Positions 44,101-56,371 are shown, counted from the stretch's first letter. The stretch: DNA of 64,000 nt from Lamellibrachia columna (GCA_963662155.1 OY759261.1:36817522-36881521), one strand, 5' to 3'. A program made the numbers and translations. Notes: generated by a model not told the origin, from the letters alone.

Positions 44101-47100
44101 ATTCGGAGCACTTTAAAGGTCCCTCATCAATTTGGCATATTTTAAAGGTCCCTCATCAAATCGGCATACTTTATAGGTCCTTCCTCAGTTCATTAAAGGT
44201 CCCCTTCAATTCAGTGTACTTTAAAGGTCCCTCGTCAATTAAACGTATTTTAAAGGTCCCTTGTGAATTCAGCATATTTTAAGGTCCCTCGTAAATTCAG
44301 CATACTTTAATGGCCCGTCATCAATTCAGCGTTCCTTAAAGGTCCCTCGTTAGTTCGGCGCATTTTAAAGGTCCTTCGTCAATTCGGCATATTTTAATGG
44401 TCCGTCGTCAATTTGGCGTACTTTAAAGGTCCCTCATCATTTCGGCGTATTTTAAAGGTCCCTCGTCATTTCATCGTGCTTTAGAGGTCCCTCATCAATT
44501 CGGCGTTCTTTAAAGGTCCCTCGTCAATTCGGCATTCTTTAAAGGTCCCTCATCAATTTGCGGTACTTTAAAGGACCCTCATCAATTAAGCGTACTTTAA
44601 AGGTCCCTCATCAGTTCGGCGTATTTTAAAGGTCCTTTGTGAATTCGGCATATTTTAAGGTCCCTCGTCAATTCGGCTTACCTTAATGGTCCGTCGTCAG
44701 TTCGGCGTACTTTAAAGATCCCTCATCAGTTCAGCGTATTTTAAAGGTCCTTCATCAATTTGGCATATTTTAAAGGTCCCTCGTCAATTCGGCGTTCCTT
44801 AAAGGACCCTCGTCAATTCAGCATTCCTTCAAGGTCCCTTGTCAATTCGGCGTACTTTAACAGTCCCTCATCAATTCGACGTACTTTAAAGGACCCTCTT
44901 CAGTTCGGAGCACTTTAAAAGTCCCTCATCTATTTGGCATATCTTAAAGGTCCCCTCATCAACTCTGCATACTTTATAGGTCCATCCTCAATTCGGCGTA
45001 CTTTAAAAATCCCTCGTCAATTCGGCGTACCTTAAAGGACCCTCTTCAATTCGGAGCAATTTAAAAGTCCCTCATCTATTCGGCATATTTTAAAGGTCCT
45101 TCATCAACTCGGCATACTTAATAGGTCCATCCTCAATTCGGCGTTCTTTAAAGGTCCCCCTCAATTCAGCGTACTTTAAACGTCCCTCGTCAATTCGGCG
45201 TGCTTTAAAGGTCCCTTGTCAATTTGGTGTACTTTAAAGGTCCCTCATCAATTTGCGGTACTTTAAAGGACCCTCATCAATTCAGCATACTTTAAAGGTC
45301 CCTTGTCAATTCGGCGTATTTTAAAGGTCCTTTGTGAATTCGGCATATTTTAAGGTCTCTCCTCAATTCGGCATACTTTAATGGTCCGTCCTCAATTCGG
45401 CGTACTTTAAAGATCCCTCGTCAATTCGGTGTACTTTAAAGGTCCCTCATCAATTCGGCGTACTTTAAAATACCCTCTTCAATTTGGAGCACTTTAAAGG
45501 TCCCTCATCAATTCGGCATATTTTAAAGGTCCTTCAGCAAATCTGCATACTTTATAGGTCCATCCTCAATTCGGCGTATTTAAAGGTCCCCCTCAATTCA
45601 GCGTACTTTAAAGGTCCCTCGTCAGTTCGGCATACTTTAATGGTCCGTCGTCAAATCAGCGTACTTTAAAGATCCCTCTTCAGTTCGGCATACATTAAAG
45701 GTCCCTCGTCAATTCAGCGTTCCTTAAAGGACCCTCGTCAATTCAGCTTTCCTTCAAGGTCCCTTGTCAATTCGGCGTCCTTTAAAGGTCCCTTTTCAAT
45801 TTGGCGTACTTTAAAGGTCCCTCTTCAATTCGACGCACTTTAAAGGTCCCTTGTCAATTCAGCGCATTTTAAAGGTCCCTTTTCAATTCGGCATATTTTA
45901 AGGTCCCTCATCAGTTCAGCATACTTTAATGGCCCGTCGTCAATTCAGCGTACTTTATAGGTCCCTCTTCATTTCGGCGTACTTTAAAGGTCCCTCATCA
46001 ATTCGGTATTCTTTAAAGGTCCCTCTTCAATTCGGTGCACTTTAAAGGTCCCATGTCAATTCAGCATATTTTAAAGTTGCCTTGTGAATTCGACATATTT
46101 TAAGGTCCATCGTCAATTCAGCATACTTTAATGGTCCGTCGTCAATTCGGCGTTCTTTAAAGGTCCCTCGTCAGTTCGGCGTATTATAAAGGTCCCTCTT
46201 CAATTCGGCATACTTTAATGGTCCCTCATCAATTCGCGTACTTTAAAGATCCCTTGTTAGTTCGGCGTATTTTAAATGTCCTTCATCAATTCGGCATACT
46301 TTTAAGGTCCCTCATCAATTCAGCGTTCCTTAAAGGACCCTCGTCAATTCAGCATTCCTTCAAGGTCCCTTGTCAATTCAGCGTACTTTAACAGTCCCTC
46401 ATCAATTCAGCGTACTTTAAAGGACCCTCTTCAGTTCGGAGCACTTTAAAAGTCCCTCATCTATTCGGCATATTTTAAAGGTCCCTCATCAACTCTGCAT
46501 ACTTTATAGGTCCATCCTCAATTTGGCGTACTTTAAAGATCCCTCGTCAGTTCGGAGTATTTTAAAGGTCCTTCATCAATTTGGCATACTTTAAAGGCCC
46601 TCGTCAATTCGGCTTACCTTAAAGGACCCTCTTCAATTCGGAGCACTTTAAAAGTCCCTCATCTATTCGGCATATGTTAAAGGTCCCCTCATCAACTCGG
46701 CATACTTAATAGGTCCATCCTCAATTCGGCGTACTTTAAACGTCCCTCATCAATTCGGCGTGCTTTAAAGGTCCCTTGTCAATTTGGTGTACTTTAAAGG
46801 TCCCTCGTCAATTTGTGGTACTTTATTGGACCCTCATCAATTCAGCGTACTTTAAACGTCCCTCGTCAATTCGGCGTATTTTAAAGGTCCTTTGTGAATT
46901 CGGCATATTTTAAGGTCTCTCATCAATTCGGCATACTTTAATGGTCCATCATCAATTCGGCGTACTTTAAAGGTCCCTCGTCAATTTGTGGTACTTTAAA
47001 GGACCCTCATCAATTCAGCGTACTTTAAATGTCCCTCGTCAATTCGGCGTATCTTAAAGGTCTTTTGTGAATTCGGCATATTTTAAGGTCTCTCGTCAAT

Positions 47101-50100
47101 TCGGCATACTTTAATGGTCCATCGTCAATTCGGCGTACTTTAAAGATCCCTCGTCAATTCGGTGTACTTTAAAGGTCCCTCATCAATTCGGCGTACTTTA
47201 AAGGACCCTCTTCAATTTGGAGCACTTTAAAGGTCCCTCATCAATTCGGCATATTTTATAGGTCCTTCAGCAAATCTGCATACTTTATAGGTCCATCCTC
47301 AATTCGGCGTATTTAAAGGTCCCCCTCAATTCAGCGTACTTTAAAGGTCCCTCGTCAGTTCGGCATACTTTAATGGTCCGTCGTCAAATCAGCGTACTTT
47401 AAAGATCCCTCTTCAGTTCGGCATACTTTAAAGGTCCCTCGTCAATTCAGCGTTCCTTAAAGGACCCTCGTCAATTCAGCATTCCTTCAAGGTCCCTTGT
47501 CAATTCGGCGTCCTTTAAAGGTCCCTTTTCAATTTGGCGTACTTTAAAGGTCCCTCTTCAATTCGACGCACTTTAAAGGTCCCTTGTCAATTCAGCGCAT
47601 TTTAAAGGTCCCTTTTCAATTCGGCATATTTTAAGGTCCCTCATCAGTTCAGCATACTTTAATGGCCCGTCGTCAATTCAGCGTACTTTATAGGTCCCTC
47701 TTCATTTCGGCGTACTTTAAAGGTCCCTCGTCAATTCGGTATTCTTTAAAGGTCCCTCTTCAATTCGGTGCACTTTAGAGGTCCCATGTCAATTCAGCAT
47801 ATTTTAAAGTTGCCTTGTGAATTCGACATATTTTAAGGTCCATCGTCAATTCAGCATACTTTAATGGTCCGTCGTCAATTCGGCGTTCTTTAAAGGTCCC
47901 TCGTCAGTTCGGCGTATTATAAAGGTCCTTCTTCAATTCGGCATACTTTAATGGTCCCTCATCAATTCGCGTACTTTAAAGATCCCTTGTTAGTTCGGCG
48001 TATTTTAAAGGTCCTTCATCAATTCGGCATACTTTTAAGGTCCCTCATCAATTCAGCGTTCCTTAAAGGACCCTCGTCAATTCAGCATTCCTTCAAGGTC
48101 CCTTGTCAATTCAGCGAACTTTAACAGTCCCTCATCAATTCAGCGTACTTTAAAGGACCCTCTTCAGTTCGGAGCACTTTAAAAGTCCCTCATCTATTCG
48201 GCATATTTTAAAGGTCCCTCATCAACTCTGCATACTTTATAGGTCCATCCTCAATTTGGCGTACTTTAAAGATCCCTCGTCAGTTCGGAGTATTTTAAAG
48301 GTCCTTCATCAATTTGGCATACTTTAAAGGCCCTCGTCAATTCGGCGTACCTTAAAGGACCCTCTTCAATTCAGAGCACTTTAAAAGTCCCTCATCTATT
48401 CGGCATATTTTAAAGGTCCCTCATCAACTCTGCATACTTTATAGGTCCATCCTCAATTTGGCGTACTTTAAAGATCCCTCGTCAGTTCGGAGTATTTTAA
48501 AGGTCCTTCATCAATTTGGCATACTTTAAAGGCCCTCGTCAATTCGGCGTACCTTAAAGGACCCTCTTCAATTCAGAGCACTTTAAAAGTCCCTCATCTA
48601 TTCGGCATATTTTAAAGGTCCCTCATCAACTCGGCATACTTAATAGGTCCATCCTCAATTCGGCGTACTTTAAAGGTCCCCCTCAATTCAGCGTACTTTA
48701 AACGTCCCTCATCACTTCGGCGTGCTTTAAAGGTCCCTTGTCAATTTGGTGTACTTTAAAGGTCCCTCGTCAATTTGTGGTACTTTAAAGGACCCTCATC
48801 AATTCAGCGTACTTTAAACGTCCCTCGTCAATTCGGCGTATTTTAAAGGTCCTTTGTGAATTCGGCATATTTTAAGGCCTCTCATCAATTCGGCATACTT
48901 TAATGGTCCATCATCAATTCGGCGTACTTTAAAGGTCCCTCGTCAATTTGTGGTACTTTAAAGGACCCTCATCAATTCAGCGTACTTTAAATGTCCCTCG
49001 TCGATTCGGCGTATCTTAAAGGTCCTTTGTGAATTCGGCATATTTTAAGGTCTCTCGTCAATTCGGCATACTTTAATGGTCCATCGTCAATTCGGCGTAC
49101 TTTAAAGGTCCCTCGTCAATTCGGCGTACTTTAAAGGTCCCTCGTCAGTTCGGCGTATTTGAAAGGTCCCTCGTCAATTCGTCATGCTTTATAGGTCCCT
49201 CGTTAATTCGGCGTTCTTTAAATGTCCCTCTTCAATTCGGCTTACTTTAAAGGTCCCCCATCAGTTCGGCGTACTTTAAAGGTCCCTCGTCAGTTCGGCG
49301 TATTTCATAGGTCCTTTGTGAATTCGGCATATTTTAAAGGTCCCTCATCAACTCGGCATACTTTATAGGTCCATCCTCAATTCGGCGTATTTTAAAGATC
49401 CCTCGTCAGTTCGGCGTATTTTAAAGGTCCTTCATCAATTTGGCATACTTTAAAGGTCGCTCGTCAATTCGGTGTACTTTAAAGGTCCCTCGTCAATTCG
49501 GCGTACTTTAAAGGACGCTCTTTAATTCGGAGCACTTTAAAGGTCTCTCATCAATTCTGCATATTTTAAAGGTCCCTCATCAACTCGGCATACTTTATAA
49601 GTCCCTCCTCAATTCGGCGTACTTTAAAGGTCCCCCTCAATTCAGCGTACTTTAAACGTCCCTTGTCAATTCGGCGTGCTTTAAATGTCCCTCGTCAATT
49701 TGGTGTACTTTAAAGGTCCCTCATCAATTTGCGGTACTTTAAAGGACCCTCATCAATTCAGCATACTTTAAAGGTCCCTTGTCAATTCGGCGTATTTTAA
49801 AGGTCCTTTGTGAATTCGGCATATTTTAAGGTCTCTCTTCAATTCGGCATAATTTAATGGTCCGTCCTCAATTCGGCGTACTTTAAAGATCCCTCGTCAA
49901 TTCGGTGTACTTTAAAGGTCCCTCATCAATTCAGCGTACTTTAAAGGACCTTCTTCAATTTGGAGCACTTTAAAGGTCCCTCATCAATTCGGCATATTTT
50001 AAAGGTCCTTCAGCAACTCTGCATACTTTATAGGTCCATCCTCAATTCGGCGTATTTAAAGGTCCCCCTCAATTCAGCGTACTTTAAAGGTCCCTCGTCA

Positions 50101-52275
50101 GTTCGGCATACTTTAATGGTCCGTCGTCAAATCAGCGTACTTTAAAGATCCCTCGTCAGTTCGGCATACTTTAAAGGTCCCTCGTCAATTCGGCGTTCCT
50201 TAAAGGACCCTCGTCAATTCAGCATTCCTTCAAGGTCCCTTGTCAATTCGGCGTCCTTTAAAGGTCCCTTTTCAATTTGGCGTACTTTAAAGGTCCCTCT
50301 TCAATTCGACGCACTTTAAAGGTCCCTTGTCAATTCAGCGCATTTTAAAGGTCCCTTGTCAATTCGGCATATTTTAAGGTCCCTCATCAGTTCAGCATAC
50401 TTTAATGGCCCGTCGTCAAGTCAGCGTACTTTAAAGGTCCCTCTTCATTTCGGCGTACTTTAAAGGTCCCTCATCAATTCGGTATTCTTTAAAGGTCCCT
50501 CTTCAATTCGGTGCACTTTAAAGGTCCCATGTCAATTCGGCATATTTTAAAGTTGCCTTGTGAATTCGACATATTTTAAGGTCCATCGTCAATTCAGCAT
50601 ACTTTAATGGTCCTTCGTCAATTCGGCGTTCTTTAAAGGTACCTCGTCAGTTCGGCGTATTTTAAAGGTCACTCGTCAGTTCGGCGTATTTTAAAGGTCC
50701 CTCTTCAATTCGGCATACTTTAATGGTCCCTCGTCAATTCGCGTACTTTAAAGATCCCTTGTTAGTTCGGCGTATTTTAAAGGTCCTTCATAAATTCGGC
50801 ATACTTTTAAGGTCCCTCGTCAATTCGGCGTTCCTTAAAGGACCCTCGTCAATTCAGCATTCCTTCAAGGTCCATTGTCAATTCGGCGTACTTTAAAGGT
50901 CCCTCATCACTTCGGCGTAATTTGTATGACCCTCTTCAATTCGTAGCATTTTATAGGACCCTCTTCAATTCGGAGCACTTTAAAGGTCCTTCATCAATTC
51001 GGCATATTTTAAAGGTCCCTCATCAACTCGGCATACTTAATAGGTCCATCCTCAATTCAGTGTACTTTAAAGGTCCCCCTCAATTCAGCGTACTTTAAAG
51101 GTCAATCGTCAATTCGGCGTGCTTTATCGGTCCCTTGTGAACTCAGCGTACTTTAAAGGCCCCTCTTCAATTTGGCGCACTTTAAAGGTCCCTCGTTAAT
51201 TCAGCGTATTTTAAAGGTCCCTTGTGAATTTGGCATATTTTAAGGTCCCTCGTCAATTCAGCATACTTTAATGGCCCGTCGTCAATTCAGCGCTCTTTAA
51301 AGGTCCCTCGTCAATTCAGCATTCTTTAAATGTCCCTCGTCAATTTGCGGTACTTTAAAGGACCCTCATCAATTCAGCATACTTTAAAGTCCCTCTTCAG
51401 TTCGGCATATTTTAAAGGTCCTTTGTGAATTTGGCATATTTTAAGGTCCCTCGTCAATTCGGTATACTTTAATGGTCCGTCATCAATTCGGCATATATTA
51501 AATATCCCTCATCAGTTCGGCGTATTTTAAAGGTCCTTCATCAATTCAGCATACTTTAAAGTTCCCTCGTCAATTCGTCATACCTTAGAGGTCCCTCATC
51601 AATTTGGCGTTCTTTTAAGGTCCCTCGTCAATTTGGCGTACTTTAATGGTCCCTCATCAATTCGGCGTACTTTAAAGGACCCTCTTCAATTCGGAGTACT
51701 TTAAAGGTCTCTCATCAATTCGGCATATTTTAAAGGTCCCTCATCAACTCGGCATACTTTATAGGTCCCTCCTCAATTCGGCGTACTTTAAAGGTCCCCC
51801 TCAATTCAGTGTACTTTAAAGGTCCGTCGTCAATTCGGCGTGCTTTAAAGGTTCCTTGACAATTTGGCGTACTTTAAAGGTCCCTCTTCAATTCGGCGCA
51901 CTTTAAAGGTCCCTCTTCAATTTGTCGTACTGTAAAGGTCCCTCGTCAATTCGCGGTACTTTAAAGGACCCTGATCAATTCGGCGTACTTTAAAGGTCCC
52001 TCGTCAGTTCGGCGTATTTTAAAGGTCCCTTGTGAATTCGGCATATTTTAAGGTCCCTCGTCAATTCGGCATACTTTAATGGTCCGTCGTCAATTCGGCG
52101 TACTTTAAAGATCCCATGTCAGTTCGGCATATTTTAAAATTCCTTCATCAATTCGGCATACTTTAAAGGTCCCTCGTCAATTTGGCATTCCTTAAAGGAC
52201 CCTCATCAATTCAGCGTACTTTAAAGATCCGTTGTCAATTCGGCATACTTTAAAGGTCCCTCCTCAATTCGAGTT
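41132..52275 (+). repeat. 29-bp satellite array, 11.1 kb, about 384 copies
   Basis: Unit AATTCGGCGTACTTTAAAGG plus TCCCTCGTC, with recurrent variants (GCATATTTTAA, GGAGCACTTTAA, AGCATTCCTTCAAGG, GCGGTACTTTAAAGGACC). Variants recur in ordered blocks, showing higher-order repeats: the GGCGTTCCTTAAAGGACC marker returns at about 41771, 43267 and 44792 (1,496 and 1,525 bp), and a block starting AATTTGGAGCACTTTAAAGG returns at 45481, 47214 and 49957. The short reading frames within it are incidental. It is bounded by two copies of a 0.73-kb sequence. Confidence 0.95.
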
Positions 52276-52427
52276 TTTCACTCGTCTCTTTCATTTCAAA
52301 TCCATTTTGTGAAAAATTAAACCTAACTAGTACGCACTACAACAAATGATAGCTCATTTATGCAGTTTTTTATGTGAAGTCATCAGCCCGGGACCTTCTA
52401 CGTGCAAAGCGAATGGTCTACCGTTAA
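52276..52427 (+). mobile_element. Array-tail segment plus tRNA-Ala-like head (minus strand)
   Basis: 52276-52390 repeats the segment at 36041-36135 (CAAATCCATTTTGTGAAAAA, GCACTACAACAAATG, CTCATTTATGCAG). It is followed by a minus-strand tRNA-like head whose A box is GGCTTAACGGTAGACC and whose anticodon region is CATTCGCTTTGCACG. The head then joins the right 0.73-kb repeat without a TA tract. Confidence 0.75.
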
Positions 52428-53155
52428 GCCGTGACAGTTCACATGTAAACTTGCACTGAATTTGCTATGTATTCTGCAGGCCATCTCGTGATATTGTCGT
52501 CTTAACTGTCAATTCTGTTTTAAAAAATATTACATTTACATAAATGATTCCATTGATTTATTTTCCTCTGTGATAATAACATTGTGAGTGATTCATGAAA
52601 ATATATGAAAAGAGGCCTTCCTGACATGCTTGTAAGTTGGTCATATATATGACACCATATGTTATATCCTGCTGACACGAATTAATATTATTGCACTTAA
52701 CATACTGTTTCCTATTTGTGAGATAGCTCTTAAAGCACTTGAGTGGAGTACCCTTTATTCCACAGAATTCAAGTTTATGTAATAGGATTTGATGGTCAAT
52801 TGTATCGACAGGTTTATTTAGATCCCGAAAATGCCCCCCCTTCTAAACATCATTAATAATATTAATGTTGTTTATGGCAACCAAGCCAACGCTTTGAGTC
52901 ATCACATTACTTGTTATTTCCACAGTATGAAGTTAATGTGTTTTGTAGACAAAGCGATAAATTATCCATACCAGTCTGTCAGCCTGTTGCATCACTAATA
53001 GCTAGAACAAACAAGTGATTTAGTGGGACCTATTAGTGGAACGAAGAGAATGCTTCACTGGAGACAGCAATATGATAGTGCAGTTTTCTTATTCAATTAA
53101 AAATAATATTGTCATATAATATCCAAAGCCTTCCAAGATGCACTTTGTCGACCTT
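52428..53155 (+). repeat. 0.73-kb direct repeat, right of the satellite
   Basis: Second copy of 40396-41131 in the same orientation, ending TTTGTCGACCTT. Here the sequence after the end is unrelated AT-rich DNA rather than satellite. Confidence 0.93.
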
Positions 53156-53219
53156 TTGTTAATAACTATTAATTTTGTTTATAATAAAGATATACCTCAT
53201 AGTCTATGATAAATACCAG

Positions 53220-53440
53220 GGAAACCTTGGTAAAATACCATGGTGCTTTGAAACAGGTAAACCGTTGTAAAATACCATGGTGCTTTGAAACAGGTAAACC
53301 ATGGTAAAATACCATGGTGCTTTGAAACAGGTAAACCGTGGTAAAATGCCATGGTGCTTTGAAACAGGTAAACCATGGTGAAATACCATGGTGCTTTGAA
53401 ACAGGTAAACCGTGGTATACCATATATTTACCATACACAA
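53220..53440 (+). repeat. 37-bp minisatellite, 6 copies
   Basis: Units of ACCATGGTGCTTTGAAACAG plus GTAAACCGTGGTAAAAT, with alternating CCGTGG/CCATGG variants. CCATGG and TACCATGGT palindromes recur. Confidence 0.95.
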
Positions 53441-53494
53441 TATATGAAAAAACATGGTCTACCACAGTTTACCATGTAATGTCATAGTATACCA

Positions 53495-54065
53495 GGAGTT
53501 ATAGGAGGAAGAGAGAGAGAGAAATGGGGGGAGAGGGGGAGGAGAGAGGAGGAAGAGAAGAGAGAGAGAAAAGTGGGAGAGAGAGAGGGGGAGGAGAGGA
53601 GAGAGAAAAATGGAGGAGAGAGAGGGGGTAGGAGGAATAGAAGAAGAAAGGGAGAGAGATAGAAATGTGGAAGAGATAGAGGAGAGATAGAGGGGAAGAG
53701 ACGGGGGAATGGGAGAGAGAGAGGGAGAGGAGACATAGGGAGAGAGAGCGAGAGAGGAGAAATAAGGAGAGACAAAGACAGGTAAAGACTGAAGGGAGGG
53801 AGAGATGGAGAAAGAGGGGGGAGGGAGGGATGGAGAGACAGAGATAGAGGGAGAGTGAGAGAGAGACAGAGAGGAGGGAGAGTGAGATAGGGAGAGAGAA
53901 AAATGGAGAGAAGGGAGGAGAGAGGAAGAGAAGAAGAGAGAGAAATGTGGGAGAGAGAGGGGAGAAGGGGAAGTAGAGAGAGATGGGGAGAGGAACTGGA
54001 GATAGAGACAGGTAGATACAGAGAGAGAGGGAGGGAGGGAGGTAGGGAGGGAGTGAGGAAAGAGA
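53495..54065 (+). repeat. (GA)n-rich purine tract, about 570 bp
   Basis: Strand-asymmetric GAGAGAGA/GGGAGGGAGG sequence, with short units such as GAGAAATGGGGGGAGAG. The Ser/Leu/Pro-rich minus frames are artefacts. Long homopurine runs like this can form triplex DNA. Confidence 0.95.
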
Positions 54066-54180
54066 TAAAGTTTATTTTTACCCCGTTTGTGACAAAAATA
54101 ATTTTTTTATCATAGAACAAATGTGCATTAATACGTTCACGTGGAAAAGTACAAACACAATATTACTTAACAAGGGTTCA

Positions 54181-54223
54181 GTGACTCCTATAAAGATTTT
54201 ACAGTTGCTCTCATAGGAGTCAC
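54181..54223. repeat. 11-bp perfect inverted repeat (hairpin)
   Basis: GTGACTCCTAT (54181-54191) and ATAGGAGTCAC (54213-54223) with a 21-nt loop. Could be the ends of a minimal foldback element; no flanking duplication is seen. Confidence 0.7.
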
Positions 54224-54844
54224 CAATGAAATATAATTAACTAACTCATTTATACAAAAGGTTGTTACAGGGCGTGTGTGCAGATGGAGAAAGAGTGTGC
54301 AGGAATATTTGAATGTATATATTGAGATAAGTAGGCAGGTAATTTTTGATGCATGTATTTAAAATAAAATTTAAGTTCATGCAATTTTAATAAATCATCT
54401 ATTTTTAAAATAGTAAGGTTTTAAAAAGTGGTTCTGTATGTCAATTGTATTTAGTTAAGGTTAAAATCTGCATAGCTTTTGAATTTTCATAATTCTGCTA
54501 CCTTGGTAACCCCATACCATGATACAATAGTTAATATGAGATAGTATTGTAACCGCGGAATCGCATGAAGACAGGAAATGGTGATTAATCACGACAACAT
54601 CAAAGAGAGGGAGAGGGCTCCAGTCTGATTCTGGCTTAACTGTACAGAATGTTATATAATTATACCACAAATGCACAGTCCCTGCATACTGTATTTTGTC
54701 TATAATAATACATTAACTATATGTAACAGTACTAAACATGAATAAACTTAACTTTCTAACCTGTTCTACCAGCTACTGGCTACAAGCTTTCAAAATGTCA
54801 TTAAGCCCTAGCTGCTAACAGACAGCTGGTGGAGACATTCCTCC
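54224..54844. other. AT-rich spacer, no gene recognised
   Basis: No array or terminus recognised. If the exon at 54845-54895 is real, this would include its 3' untranslated region on the minus strand. Confidence 0.4.
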
Positions 54845-54895
54845 CTAAAGTCCAGACAGTTCATTTGCTCCCCATCTTCTTAGCACATCAGTAAT
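54845..54895 (-). CDS. Candidate terminal coding exon, minus strand
   Basis: After a good acceptor (TTAATAGTGACTCAG) the minus strand reads ITDVLRRWGANELSGL and stops at 54845. It is short but protein-like. The only strong donor nearby on this strand is at 55038 (TTTTG|GTAAGT). The joined frames do not give a clean long product: only one of the three phases stays open, and that frame has a stop 12 codons before the donor. Treat as tentative. Confidence 0.25.
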   Translation of the reverse strand: MTDVLRRWGANELSGL

Positions 54896-55038
54896 CTGAG
54901 TCACTATTAAGTAATTACAACTGAACATATAAATATGTTTACATAGAAAGATGGAAGATTCTCTAGTAGACATTTTGGTACCATTGTAAATTGAAAGAAT
55001 TAATTTTCTAAGGTATAACAAAGTATTTAGAAACTTAC

Positions 55039-55129
55039 CAAAACAGGGTTGTTGTTGTCTTGTTGACAGTGGGATCAGCCTGGCCCACTGGGACACAGCC
55101 CCTCCCCTGACCACATGTGACCACTGTCT
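55039..55129 (-). CDS. Candidate exon with consensus donor, minus strand
   Basis: GC-rich segment ending CCTGTTTTG|GTAAGTTT. Two frames are open. One reads VVRGGAVSQWARLIPLS, the other TVVTCGQGRGCVPVGQAD; the latter has a VTCGQG word as in thrombospondin type 1 repeats but not the rest of that domain. The acceptor side is unclear (several AGs after an AT-rich run). Product unknown. Confidence 0.25.
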
Positions 55130-55418
55130 CTTGGGTAAATTTTTTATTTAAACAACTTAATTATTAGTAACAGGACCAGCAAGGGACACAATAAATGCAA
55201 TTAACCATAAGACAAATAGTTATAATAATAATAACTAATTAACTAGATTATCTATAGATTACCCAGGGTGCTGCCATATGGTGGCATGTAATGGCACCAT
55301 CAACCCTGTGCTCCTTAGGTATCCATACGCGACCTTTGCTGGGTGACCGGTGGGGTGATTGGTGGGGCAATTATAAATTACTAAATGTCCAGTAACCATG
55401 CCGGTTACAGTATTAGTG

Positions 55419-55420
<2 letters not shown>

Positions 55421-55498
<78 letters not shown>
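55421..55498. repeat. (TA)n microsatellite
   Basis: About 78 bp of uninterrupted TA followed by TTTTATATTTTATT. Confidence 0.97.
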
Positions 55499-55501
<3 letters not shown>

Positions 55502-55930
55502 ATATTTTATTACAGATTCAAATAGAGGAGATACACAGCTTTAAAATGACACCAACGTGAAGAGTGTACCTTACTCATGGGCCAAGATATTATACTTTTA
55601 GTGTACACGTACTTGGAATAATAGTTTTGAGAAAATCAGCTTTAAAAAACAGCATTGAAAAATTGCTTCTCCCATAGCAACCATGCACTTATAATGTTCC
55701 AAATGGAATGAAATTTTTTATGTTCCTCCAGTAGGTGTGTATAAATTAGATGCAGAAGTATAAAGTGGAAAAACCAATTATTTATTGAATGCCACCTCAT
55801 TTACTACCAGGTTTGGTATTCCCGGAGACAACCTCGAGCACTGGGTGCCGAACCCCTAAAGTAAATCCCTGAAATATCTGAAAATCAAAAAATTATTTAC
55901 ACATTACATATATAATAACACTACACAATG

Positions 55931-56146
55931 TCAGTTTCCCCAATTTGGAAAGTCCGCTCCCGCTGGCGCTGAGCCAACCAGTGTAGGCTCAATGTGGTCT
56001 TCCCAGGCCCCTGCTAAGGCGACCTCCACGGGCTCGACGTGGCCTTCGAAGTAATCTTCAATCACGGCAGCTAAATTGCTGTCCTCGAGATTGCACCCCC
56101 TCGCACGATCCAACTCGGTAGCTAAATAAGCTTCTTTCAATGCCAT
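55931..56146 (-). CDS. Candidate short gene or first exon, product unknown
   Basis: The ATG at 56146 (minus) opens a 71-residue frame: MALKEAYLATELDRARGCN, LEDSNLAAVIEDYFEGHV, then an acidic tail ending PAGADFPNWGN-stop. The segment is CpG-rich in an AT-rich neighbourhood and lies 70-230 bp downstream of a cluster of promoter-type motifs (56216-56371), which supports transcription of the minus strand. The longer frame from 56224 adds a hydrophobic stretch that overlaps the promoter motifs, so I prefer the inner ATG. It could be a complete small protein or an exon whose donor I misplace. The N-terminus resembles the start of long uncharacterised or transposon-borne proteins, but no family is recognised. 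Confidence 0.4.
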   Translation of the reverse strand: MALKEAYLATELDRARGCNLEDSNLAAVIEDYFEGHVEPVEVALAGAWEDHIEPTLVGSAPAGADFPNWGN

Positions 56147-56215
56147 AGTGCAATTAATTAACGAATCGAAGACGAAAACAGCGAACAAAGACGAAAGGAC
56201 TGCGTAAACAAGCCG

Positions 56216-56371
56216 ACTGCGCATGCGCGCTTACGTTTTCGACCAATCAGCGAGCGTTTCGCAACTTCCATAGCAACAACAGCGCTTTGTTGCTGGATAA
56301 AGTATGTATAATAGGAACTGTTCTATTGGTCTAGAGTAAGAGATTCCTAATCACACGTGTAGTTGACGTCA
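56216..56371 (-). promoter_or_regulatory. Candidate CpG-type promoter with NRF1, CCAAT, X-box and CRE motifs
   Basis: TGCGCATGCGCG (56218-56229) is an NRF1-type palindrome, ACCAATCAGCG (about 56242) a CCAAT/NF-Y box, and CCATAGCAAC (about 56268) an RFX/X-box half. TGACGTCA (56364-56371) is a perfect CRE. The combination is characteristic of TATA-less animal housekeeping promoters. It sits immediately upstream of the minus-strand frame at 55931-56146. A bidirectional role is possible, since short open stretches also lie to the right. Confidence 0.5.

Noticed and set aside
41132..52275. CRISPR-like appearance (regular direct repeats of about 29 bp)
   Set aside because: Units are contiguous with no unique spacers, there are no cas genes, and the context is eukaryotic. 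It is a satellite.
53482..54120. Ser/Leu/Pro-rich 212-codon minus-strand frame
   Set aside because: A shadow of a GA-rich purine tract.
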